Source: a virus
Strand: one strand, 5' to 3'
DNA: 20,180 bases
Virus record (IMG/VR): IMGVR_UViG_3300045135_000207
Span: 1 to 20,180 of that record
Of the stretch, positions 12,373 through 19,844 are shown piece by piece (position 1 is the first letter of the stretch; each line of letters begins with the position of its first letter). Under the pieces are notes generated by a model. It did no database searches and had not been told where the DNA came from. It saw nothing but the letters and a program-made list of their open reading frames with translations. Made by a program: the position numbers and the translations under genes.

Positions 12373-12998
12373 GTCGCGGATTAAGCGCCAGCGTAATTGC
12401 GGCACTAACATCTAATGTTGTTCGACCGATCACGTTCTCAAAGCTAGACTTTTCAAGTGATACTGTCTACGTTCACGATGGGATCGGAACTTATACGTGG
12501 GGTGGTCAAGACTGGATAGGTGTTGGTGATTTTGGGTCAATATCCAACATTCAGGAAGGCTCGGAAGTTAGCCCGTACTCGATAACCCTAACCCTGTCTG
12601 GCCTCGATTCTGACCTAGTTTCTACCGCGTTAACTGAAGATTACTTCATGCGCGATGTCGATATCTACCTCGGTCTTTTGAATGAAGATGACGAACTAAT
12701 CGACACACCTAGCCCGATCTGGTCTGGTTTCATGGATGTAATGAATGTTAGCCTAGGCGCGGCAGGGGGAGATTCCATCGAGCTAACGTGCGAGTCAGAG
12801 CTTGCGAAGTTCGATCGCTCGCCAAATCTACGGTACACCCACGTACAACAGCAGAAGCGCAACAGCTCGGATTTGTTCTTTGAGTTCTTAAAGGATATCG
12901 AGGGCGCTAAGGTTCGCTGGAAGTCTAATTCAAGCGAGAATCTGACTGGCGGTGGAAGCAATGACTTCAATATCCAGTTCCCAAGATTTGAACGCTGA
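12369..12998 (+). CDS. Tail tip / hub-associated protein
   Basis: A 209-residue protein with an ATGA start overlap. It reads as a phage tail-tip protein: N-terminal helix, a strand pair YVHDGIGTYTWGGQDWIGVG (about 34-53), then SPYSITLTLSGLDSDLVSTAL, YLGLLNEDDELI and a segment SIELTCESELAKFDRSPNLRY near 140. A 'DG...W.G..W.GVGD...I...' opening followed by a 'I.L...G......A......R.V.I..G..D..' core is typical of proteins between the distal tail protein and the NlpC-like peptidase in many siphophages. I cannot assign a named family with certainty. Its C-terminal 38 bases overlap the peptidase gene in another frame. Confidence 0.68.
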   Translation: MSRGLSASVIAALTSNVVRPITFSKLDFSSDTVYVHDGIGTYTWGGQDWIGVGDFGSISNIQEGSEVSPYSITLTLSGLDSDLVSTALTEDYFMRDVDIYLGLLNEDDELIDTPSPIWSGFMDVMNVSLGAAGGDSIELTCESELAKFDRSPNLRYTHVQQQKRNSSDLFFEFLKDIEGAKVRWKSNSSENLTGGGSNDFNIQFPRFER

Positions 12999-13365
12999 GA
13001 CAGTCAAGGCGCTAAACGACTGGCAACGTCGCGAATTCGTGTATGGTGATTCTGACTGTTGCTCGTTCGTTGCGTTTATTGCGAATAAGCTAACGGGGCG
13101 CGATTTTAGCGAGTTTCTGACTTACTCAAGCGAGCGTGAGGCATACGATATGATCGAGGCGCACGGGTCGTTTGAGGCGCTCATAGACAGAGTGTTCGGA
13201 GAGCCAGCGGAGCCTAACGACGGTGATCCTTGTATGCTAGAATTACCCATCATTGGAAAGGTTATGGGTATCAAGTTTGGCGATACCGTGGTCTGTGTGA
13301 CTAAAAAAGGACTAACCCGAATGCCTACAAAGTACATCATTAGGAGCTGGACATGCCGTCAGTAA
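12961..13365 (+). CDS. DUF6950-like tail peptidase candidate (NlpC/P60-related)
   Basis: A 134-residue protein in the position of lambda gpK, directly before the J-like gene. Its opening WQRREFVYGDSDCCSFVAFI, then LTGRD and YSSEREAYDMIEAHGS, matches the pattern of small phage tail proteins related to NlpC/P60 cysteine peptidases (DUF6950). The first Cys of the DCC motif (about residue 34) would be the nucleophile. The family's closing 'GD..V......GL...P.......W' also seems present (FGDTVVCVTKKGLTRMP ... RSW). A catalytic His is not obvious, so activity is uncertain. If active it would cut peptidoglycan peptides locally during entry. ATG 12961 follows GGTGGA; an upstream GTG at 12952 adds three residues. 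There is no Mov34-type metalloprotease half as in lambda gpK. Confidence 0.75.
   Translation: MTSISSSQDLNAETVKALNDWQRREFVYGDSDCCSFVAFIANKLTGRDFSEFLTYSSEREAYDMIEAHGSFEALIDRVFGEPAEPNDGDPCMLELPIIGKVMGIKFGDTVVCVTKKGLTRMPTKYIIRSWTCRQ
13342..13346 (+). promoter_or_regulatory. Shine-Dalgarno AGGAG for the J-like gene
   Basis: AGGAG lies 6 bases before ATG 13353, inside the end of the peptidase gene. It fixes the start of the large tail hub gene, which overlaps the peptidase gene by 13 bases. Confidence 0.75.
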
Positions 13366-16300
13366 TCGTCGCAATTGGTTCCATAGTAATATCTACTGTT
13401 GGTGCCGCAGTATCGACTAGCTTGGGCCTTGCGCTTGCTAGTGCTGGCGCTATGGCCGTCGGTGCGGCGACTGTAATCGGCGGGCTGATGCTGGCTAACA
13501 AGGCGATTTCTAGCCTGTACGAAATGCCAAAAGTAGACACCGACGCATCGAGACAGCGCACGGTAAAAGGTACTATTGAGCCGCAGAAAATTCTATATGG
13601 CGAGAACCTAGTCTCTGGCCCTATATCGTTTGTCGGTACGTATGGAGACACCAACAGGGTTTTGGCTCACGCGGTTGTTTTAGCGAGCCATGAGGTCGAA
13701 GAGATAACAAATATCTACTTTGACGAGGAAATCATAACTGATTCACAAATTGACGTGAACGGCTATGTGACGAGCGGAAAGTTCGGGCCAGTTGGAAACA
13801 AGACATTCAACTTCAATGGTACTAACTTTGGTACAAATATTTGTAAGATCAACCGTTACACAGGCGCTTCGGGCCAGACAGCGGATGCAGATCTAGTTGC
13901 TAATTTCTTTTCTTATACGTCAAACCATATCGGTACGGGGTTAGCATATGTCACTACGCATTGGCTGTTAAAAGACGGGTCGCAAAAGACATGGGATCAG
14001 TATGCGCCGAGAGATATTAAGGCGATTGTTAAAGGTCGCAAGGTCTACGATCCTCGAACCGATACTATTGCTTACAGCGATAACCCTGCTTTGTGTCTTG
14101 CTGACTATCTGACCAATACTGATTTTGGTATGTCTATTGCGTCGGCAAAGATCGACTGGGATTCGGTGTCAGATGCGGCTGATGCTTGCGATGTGACTGT
14201 GAGCGTACCGAGCGCCACGGAAAAACGGTTTACTTGTAACGGCGTCTTATTTGGCACTGACAGCCACAAAACAAACATCAACAAAATACTCTCTTCTATG
14301 AACGGCTTAATGTCGTTTACCAATGGCAAGTTCGTCATCCGTGCGGGTGTGTATGAAGCGCCAGCAGTAAGCCTAAACGAAGATCACTTGGCTGGTGCGG
14401 TATCGGTCAAAACGTCGTTTGAAAGATCGGATCGATTTAATACTGTTACTGGTACATTCATCGACCCAGCGCAGAACTACAAAGCGACCGAATTCCCAGA
14501 GGTTCAGATAACGGCGGCGCTACTCAGGGACAATAGCGAGGTGCTGACCAAAGACATCCAGCTACCCATGACGAACTCATCGTACATGGCGCAACGGATC
14601 GCACATAAGCTGGTTCAGATATCGGATCAGCAGAAGGTGGTCACATTCCCAACGAATTTAGCAGGGATGCAGATTGCCATCGGTGATCGGGTAAGTGTTA
14701 GTCTCGAAGAATTCAACTGGACGAATAAAGTCTTTATCTGCTTGGGCTGGACATTCAGTGATTCAGGCAATGGCGGCGTAAGTCTTATCCTGCGAGAAGA
14801 TGACGCTGGATCATACGCCGATCCTTTGGTGGGAGAATATTCCACGATTTCTGCCACAGGTGGGATTATTACGGGATTCAGGGGATATCCAGACCCGCAG
14901 AACCTAAGCGCCACGGCTGGCTTGAAATCTATCGAGTTAAACTGGGACAACCCAGACAACATGAAGGACATCGAGGAAATCGAGGTCTTTGCATCACCTA
15001 ATAGCTCGTGGGCGAGTGCGGTTAAGATTGGCGCGGTAAAGGGCACCCAGTTCAAGCACGACGAATCGAACACGGTTGATTCCGTTGTGGTAGGTGACCA
15101 GCGTTGGTATTGGGTTAGAGCGCGCGGCTATTCGTTTGGCGATACCGACGACGCAGTGTCAGATCGCAACCCAGACAACGATACATCGGGCATTACAGCC
15201 ACGGTCGGCGTAATCCCGTGGGCTGATGTGGATGGCGACGACAAGCCAGAAGACAACGCGACAGTAGGCGCTACGGTAGGCACTGACTTATATGATACGG
15301 ACGGAACCACTGTATTAGGTGGCGCAGATGTTCTGAATGAGGTTTTAGAACAACAGATTCTTAACGTACAAATTGAGACTGGCGAAGTCCTAGACTTAGA
15401 GACAGGTCAAGATGTAATAATTCAGAATCTCGGTGATGTAGCGATCTATGTAAACGAATCAAACCAGATTATCAATTCAAGCATCGGATCATTAAGCACA
15501 GCATTTAGCAATCTAGAAAACACGCTTGTCGATCTGACCAGTGGGGTCAGTGACGTATACGTTCAAGCCACTGCGCCAGTCGCAGGTGTGGGCGGTATTC
15601 CTGATCCGATCCCTACCTTTTCTCGATGGTACGATTCTGACGATAGCAACGAGCCTTATTACTGGGACGGCACACAGTGGGTGAGTCTGGCTGATCCAAG
15701 AATCGCGAGTAACGCATCGTCAATCGTCACGCTTCAATCAGGTTTAAACACTGCCAATTCGAATATATCGGCAAATTCAAGCGCCATTAGCGTTTTAGAT
15801 GCGACCACGATCAGCCAAGGCAACTCTATCGCCTCGCTATCGAGCGATGTAACGACTCTACAGTCAGACCTTACTACCGCAGAGGGTGACATTGTAACGA
15901 ACGCCAGCGCGATCTCAGGGCTCACAACACGGGTCACAACCGCAGAAGGCGAGATCACTTCTCAGGCATCGGACATCACTACCCTAGAAACAACGGTCAA
16001 TGATCCAACGACAGGCGTATCGGCGAACGCGACAGCAATATCTGGGCTTGATACGAGGGTCACTGCGAACGAAACAAGTATCACTTCTCAGGCATCGCAA
16101 ACCACCGCATTAAATGCGTCACTATCTGATCTGATTTACATTCAGGACGAAGCCGACTCAATCCTAGAAACTGAAACGGGCGAGGAGTTGCTGTTAAACC
16201 TTGCGACCAATGTTGCAACTGCGACCAGTGAGATTGTCGAGACGCTAGATTCGCGGGTGGTTGCTACTGAGCAGGGCATTGTCGCGCAGTCTCAGGCAAT

Positions 16301-18041
16301 AACAGCCTTGCAGTCTGAGCTTACTACTCTTGATGGAGAGCAATCAGCTACGGCAGATGCGGTCACGGTTCTGACAACGAGAGTGAGCGATACAGAAAGC
16401 GGCATACTTGCCAACGCATCAAGTATTAGCTCATTGACTGCCACAGTAGGTACGAACACGGCAAACATTACAGAGATCAATGATGTATCGGTCACATCAA
16501 CGTCTGCGATTGCTCAATATGTCGCGGGTCTTAATGCTACAGTTCAGGGTAACTCAGCGAACATCAGTGAGATTAACACAGTATCTGCTTCTTCTGATTC
16601 TGCCATTGCAAGAGCAGTAAATAGTCTAAATGTGACGGTTGGCGAGGACACTGTAACCTTGCAGGAAGTCAAATCGGTTACAGATGGGGTTAGCGCACAA
16701 TACTCTGTGACAATTGATAATAACGGCTATGTCACTGGCTTTGGCTTAGTTTCAGACATCATTGACGGCAATCCTACTTCAGCATTTATTGTAAATGCAG
16801 ATCAGTTTGCAGTTGGCGGCGCTGGATCAGCTAGCACAACATCGCCGTTTGTCGTTTATACGACTTCTCAGACTGTCGTTAAAGATGGAGTCTCGGTCAC
16901 TATTCCTGCTGGCGTTTACATAGGCGATGCTTTCATTCAGTCAGCCGCTATTGGTAGGGTTAAGATTGCAGATGGGGCTATTAATGCAGAGAAGATTGAG
17001 GCTGAATCAATAGCAAGCGCGGTTATTACTGCTGGGTCTATCGTTGTGTCTGGTGACGATGTATCTGGTTTAAATAATGATTCAGGATATGTTGCAGATG
17101 GTGATACTGATGTAGACCTTAGTCTTACCGCTGGAGCCGCTGGGCCTGTAACCATAACAAGCACATCGCTATATCAAGGTGATGGCACATATAACAATAT
17201 AAACACTGGGTTTTACTTAGATTCACTCGGTCAGTTTAGCCTAAGAGATAAACTATCCTTTGACGGCACAAACCTGTCTGTAAGCGGAAGTGTAACTGCC
17301 TCAGCGTTTACTCTATCTAGCGGTGCTACGCTGGTCGATCCTTCTGACCAAGTATCAAACGCCAATAATAATGCCTTCTTTAGATATGAAACAACAGCAT
17401 CTGGCGATGATGTAAGTGCTCCAAGTAATGCTCAATTTGAAGCGGCATTTGGTAGAAATCCAAGACCACAAGATGCGCTGATTGTAATAAACATCACAAG
17501 CGATCCGAATGTTAGCGCGGCGTACGTCTATAGCGGAACTGCGTGGGTTTCAAAAGATAATTTCATTACTGGCGACTTGATTGTTGATGGAACCATTTTT
17601 GCTGAGAAGATAAGCGTTGATGAGATATCATCAATAACATCGAATCTCGGTAGCATTACTGGCGGGTCAATAAACATTAACAATGCGTTTACGGTCACAT
17701 CAGTCGGCGGATTAACGGCTACTTCTGCGAACATAACTGGCAACATAACAGCGCAAAATTTAGATATAAGTAGCGCCACAGTGACTGGTACTTTAAGTGC
17801 AGATGCGATTCAGATTGATAACGTCACACTGGACACAGATGAATCTGGCAACTTGATAATCAAGGATAGCGGTGTAACTGCTGGAAAGGTTGCAACGGAT
17901 GCGATTGGCGCAAGACAGTTGGATATCTCGGCAGATAACGATGAGCAGGCAAACAGTGTTTATGTTGATCCGCTTGGAACCATAAAGATATATGATAGTA
18001 ATTCAACGCTACGAGTAAAGATTGGGAATCTTAGCGCATGA
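13353..18041 (+). CDS. Tail hub / host-specificity protein (gpJ-like)
   Basis: This 1562-residue protein is the likely central tail-tip protein that closes the tube and carries host-recognition parts. Residues 3-50 are strongly hydrophobic and Ala/Gly-rich. Residues about 60-510 form the hub region typical of gpJ-like proteins (KGTIEPQKILYGENLVSGPI, IYFDEEIITD, DIKAIVKGRKVYDPRT, and a SFERSDRFNTVTGTF strand near 360). A fibronectin type III-like domain spans about 512-620. A small 'YDSDDSNEPYYWDGTQWVSL' segment lies near 760-780. From about 785 to 1110 runs a long Ser/Thr/Ala-rich, heptad-like region (ASAISGLTTRVTTAEGEITS and similar) that should form trimeric or coiled-coil fibre. A gpJ C-terminal-like domain starts near 1115 (VTIDNNGYVTGFGLVSDI). 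The last about 350 residues are beta-repeat fibre-like and end the protein. lambda gpJ has 1132 residues, so the coiled and C-terminal parts are extended here. Confidence 0.93.
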   Translation: MPSVIVAIGSIVISTVGAAVSTSLGLALASAGAMAVGAATVIGGLMLANKAISSLYEMPKVDTDASRQRTVKGTIEPQKILYGENLVSGPISFVGTYGDTNRVLAHAVVLASHEVEEITNIYFDEEIITDSQIDVNGYVTSGKFGPVGNKTFNFNGTNFGTNICKINRYTGASGQTADADLVANFFSYTSNHIGTGLAYVTTHWLLKDGSQKTWDQYAPRDIKAIVKGRKVYDPRTDTIAYSDNPALCLADYLTNTDFGMSIASAKIDWDSVSDAADACDVTVSVPSATEKRFTCNGVLFGTDSHKTNINKILSSMNGLMSFTNGKFVIRAGVYEAPAVSLNEDHLAGAVSVKTSFERSDRFNTVTGTFIDPAQNYKATEFPEVQITAALLRDNSEVLTKDIQLPMTNSSYMAQRIAHKLVQISDQQKVVTFPTNLAGMQIAIGDRVSVSLEEFNWTNKVFICLGWTFSDSGNGGVSLILREDDAGSYADPLVGEYSTISATGGIITGFRGYPDPQNLSATAGLKSIELNWDNPDNMKDIEEIEVFASPNSSWASAVKIGAVKGTQFKHDESNTVDSVVVGDQRWYWVRARGYSFGDTDDAVSDRNPDNDTSGITATVGVIPWADVDGDDKPEDNATVGATVGTDLYDTDGTTVLGGADVLNEVLEQQILNVQIETGEVLDLETGQDVIIQNLGDVAIYVNESNQIINSSIGSLSTAFSNLENTLVDLTSGVSDVYVQATAPVAGVGGIPDPIPTFSRWYDSDDSNEPYYWDGTQWVSLADPRIASNASSIVTLQSGLNTANSNISANSSAISVLDATTISQGNSIASLSSDVTTLQSDLTTAEGDIVTNASAISGLTTRVTTAEGEITSQASDITTLETTVNDPTTGVSANATAISGLDTRVTANETSITSQASQTTALNASLSDLIYIQDEADSILETETGEELLLNLATNVATATSEIVETLDSRVVATEQGIVAQSQAITALQSELTTLDGEQSATADAVTVLTTRVSDTESGILANASSISSLTATVGTNTANITEINDVSVTSTSAIAQYVAGLNATVQGNSANISEINTVSASSDSAIARAVNSLNVTVGEDTVTLQEVKSVTDGVSAQYSVTIDNNGYVTGFGLVSDIIDGNPTSAFIVNADQFAVGGAGSASTTSPFVVYTTSQTVVKDGVSVTIPAGVYIGDAFIQSAAIGRVKIADGAINAEKIEAESIASAVITAGSIVVSGDDVSGLNNDSGYVADGDTDVDLSLTAGAAGPVTITSTSLYQGDGTYNNINTGFYLDSLGQFSLRDKLSFDGTNLSVSGSVTASAFTLSSGATLVDPSDQVSNANNNAFFRYETTASGDDVSAPSNAQFEAAFGRNPRPQDALIVINITSDPNVSAAYVYSGTAWVSKDNFITGDLIVDGTIFAEKISVDEISSITSNLGSITGGSININNAFTVTSVGGLTATSANITGNITAQNLDISSATVTGTLSADAIQIDNVTLDTDESGNLIIKDSGVTAGKVATDAIGARQLDISADNDEQANSVYVDPLGTIKIYDSNSTLRVKIGNLSA
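15954..16097 (+). repeat. Direct repeat within the coiled region of the J-like gene
   Basis: An 18-base sequence beginning ATCACTTCTCAGG is present at 15954-15971 and again at 16080-16097, 126 bases (42 codons) apart and in frame. At protein level each copy encodes ITSQAS within a larger 'ATAISGL-TRVTxxE-ITSQAS' unit. This indicates recent internal duplication of a 42-residue coiled-coil segment. Confidence 0.8.
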
Positions 18042-18712
18042 CATTACCTAATTTTCCAGATGTTTCCCCAGATCCAGTCATTGACTATGACTACACTGGC
18101 AATCTAAATCTGTCTCTAATACCTACGGCATCGGACGGTTTAGATGCGTATTCGATATCGAGGCTGTACGATCCAAGCCCAACGAATGCGTGGGTAGTTG
18201 CGAACAGAATAGAACCAGCGAATTCATCATTGGGCTACGTCACTGGCGAGATTTTCGAGATGCCAGCGAGCGAGCTGCCGACCGCAGGTAATGCGTTCAA
18301 TTACTACATCTATGCTTACAGGTTCGCGGCTGGCGGCGGTGATGCACAGTATTACTATTCGAATACGTTCTCCATAACTCGCGGAAGCGTACCAGATACT
18401 GGATATGGCCTTCAGGTATTTGATTCAGCGGGTGCATTAAAGGTTGATGTCACTAGCGCATTGGTCGCAGTTGCAGGGATAGACAGTATTACCCTTGCGC
18501 CAAGCGCGTCTGTTCAAATCAACATCACAGGGCTGGATAATTCTGGGCTTTGGAAGGTGTTTTTAGATGGCCAGTTTTATAGCGGAACCAACCCCATCTA
18601 CACATCGGTGGTTTATCCGACCATAACGTATTCGAATGGATACTATACGCTGACAAATACAGACAGCACATATTCATGGGCTGGAACTGCTTTCACTTAT
18701 AGGGTCTCGTAA
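18038..18712 (+). CDS. Tail-associated hypothetical protein with one YGL module
   Basis: A 224-residue protein that starts in an ATGA overlap with the J-like gene. I do not recognise the N-terminal half (about 1-118). It is beta-rich with many Tyr and Asn, resembling a fibronectin-like or receptor-contact domain. From residue 122 begins a module with GYGLQVFDSAGALKVDVTS, then a beta-rich stretch ending in FTYRVS. The same kind of opening occurs twice in the next gene. Proteins with 'YGL.VFN..G...ID' openings are common near tail-fibre genes of marine and enteric phages, so a virion tip or fibre-decorating role is inferred. The gene ends in a TAATG junction with its relative. Confidence 0.7.
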   Translation: MTLPNFPDVSPDPVIDYDYTGNLNLSLIPTASDGLDAYSISRLYDPSPTNAWVVANRIEPANSSLGYVTGEIFEMPASELPTAGNAFNYYIYAYRFAAGGGDAQYYYSNTFSITRGSVPDTGYGLQVFDSAGALKVDVTSALVAVAGIDSITLAPSASVQINITGLDNSGLWKVFLDGQFYSGTNPIYTSVVYPTITYSNGYYTLTNTDSTYSWAGTAFTYRVS

Positions 18713-19368
18713 TGGCATACGGTGCGGAATTTTATAATAGTTCTGGGAACTTGATAATCGACACAACTTGGCCGAATCCGCAGGTTGTTGAGAGTAGCAC
18801 ATATAGCACTGCGTCAAGAGGGTCAACGTATCCATCGGCGGGGATACTCTCTACTGATATCGTTGTCGCAAGGCCGATAAGGACTACTCAGTCTTATTTG
18901 TTGGTGATGAAGACAGCGCAAAGCGTGTACGGCACTCAGTCATTAGTCTGGTCGTCCATTTATGGCGATGTAGGCCCAACCTGTCCAACTTACGCTTACT
19001 ACAGGCTGAGAGAGGGTGTCGGAGCCGTTGGTAGCGGGTACGGCTTAGTTGTTTATGAGGACGATGGGGTAACGCCAACATTTAGCTCGAATGGCGTTGA
19101 GATTCATTACGAGATAGCGGCCACATTTAGCAGATCATTTTCTAATGCTGCGTGGTTCAATATCCCATCGGGCGATGACATAAACGATTACTTTTGCGTG
19201 CTGTCTGGAACAAAGACGGTTTTCTACTTAGATTCTACGTTCGGCACTTTTGTTTTTCATGGCGGCTATTTGTACGACTATGTAAACAATCGAATACAGG
19301 CTATCGGATTCGACAATGGTTCAACATACTTTCAGGGCGATGGCATCATTGGGAAGATTTTAACATGA
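18712..19368 (+). CDS. Tail-associated hypothetical protein with two YGL modules
   Basis: A 218-residue protein built of two similar halves. The first starts at residue 1 with MAYGAEFYNSSGNLIIDTTW; the second starts at about 109 with GYGLVVYEDDGVTPTFSSNG. Each half is about 105 residues, beta-rich and followed by aromatic-rich strands. Together with the C-terminal half of the upstream protein this makes three divergent copies of one module. No catalytic motif, signal peptide or membrane segment is visible. The position between the J-like gene and the fibre genes suggests a virion surface component. The stop overlaps the next start (ATGA). Confidence 0.7.
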   Translation: MAYGAEFYNSSGNLIIDTTWPNPQVVESSTYSTASRGSTYPSAGILSTDIVVARPIRTTQSYLLVMKTAQSVYGTQSLVWSSIYGDVGPTCPTYAYYRLREGVGAVGSGYGLVVYEDDGVTPTFSSNGVEIHYEIAATFSRSFSNAAWFNIPSGDDINDYFCVLSGTKTVFYLDSTFGTFVFHGGYLYDYVNNRIQAIGFDNGSTYFQGDGIIGKILT

Positions 19369-19796
19369 GCAGATTATTCGCATTCGTAAACCTAAGCACT
19401 GGTAACGTGGACAGTTTGATTGATATCGGCTTATTCGCTACTCAGTACAAAGACGGCCAGATTCAGGGCGATCACATAATGCTCGATGTAAGCGACAGGA
19501 ATGACCTTGACGTTCTTATGACTGAGCGAAGCTACAAGGATGGCGTATGGATATCAAGGCCAGCGCAACCAAGCCAATACCATGATTGGGACAATGAAGC
19601 CGAGGCATGGATTATGTCTGATCGGTTAATGATAGAATTACGCACAGAAAGAAACGCTCGACTTGCGGCATCGGACTGGACGCAACTACCAGACTCGCCA
19701 TTGACCGATGAGCAGAAGCAAGCATGGTCAGAGTATCGTCAGGCTTTGCGCGATATGATGAGCCAAGACGAACCCGTTTTTCCAGAAGCGCCTTAG
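19365..19796 (+). CDS. Tail fibre assembly / phage tail assembly chaperone-like protein
   Basis: A 143-residue protein from ATG 19365, which overlaps the upstream stop as ATGA. An upstream in-frame extension inside the previous gene lacks a ribosome binding site. The C-terminal part carries the hallmark of the phage tail assembly chaperone family (Phage_tail_APC, PF16778): RNARLAASDWTQLPDSPLTD followed by a helix with EQKQAWSEYRQALRD. The N-terminal half (about 1-80) is a small unknown domain with YKDGVWISRPAQPSQYHDW, often found in such proteins. It probably helps fold or trimerise the fibre encoded next to it. No gene for a second chaperone is visible in the window. Confidence 0.85.
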   Translation: MSRLFAFVNLSTGNVDSLIDIGLFATQYKDGQIQGDHIMLDVSDRNDLDVLMTERSYKDGVWISRPAQPSQYHDWDNEAEAWIMSDRLMIELRTERNARLAASDWTQLPDSPLTDEQKQAWSEYRQALRDMMSQDEPVFPEAP

Positions 19797-19844
19797 ACGC
19801 TAATATGTTAAAATCCAACTCATTACAGATTAAAGGTAACTAAA
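19797..19844 (+). other. Intergenic gap before the fibre gene
   Basis: This 48-base gap is one of the few true gaps in the window. It holds a Shine-Dalgarno-like AAAGG at 19832-19836 for the next gene and an AT-rich stretch with TATGTTAAAAT at 19804-19814 that looks -10-like, but no good -35 box at the right distance. No terminator hairpin is seen. Confidence 0.4.

Noticed and set aside
15128-17779. Several minus-strand frames of 60-83 codons inside the J-like gene
   Set aside because: They are Val/Ser/Pro-rich complements of Thr/Ser/Asp-rich coding sequence, without ribosome binding sites or recognisable motifs.
19194-19364. Upstream extension of the tail fibre assembly gene
   Set aside because: The added 57 codons lie inside the previous gene, are rich in Cys/Arg/Trp shadow-like residues and lack a ribosome binding site. 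ATG 19365 forms an ATGA junction like its neighbours.
19786-19814. Short inverted repeat AGCG...CGCT and -10-like TATGTTAAAAT before the fibre gene
   Set aside because: The stem is only 4 bp with no T-run, and there is no -35 box at a suitable distance, so neither terminator nor promoter is supported.
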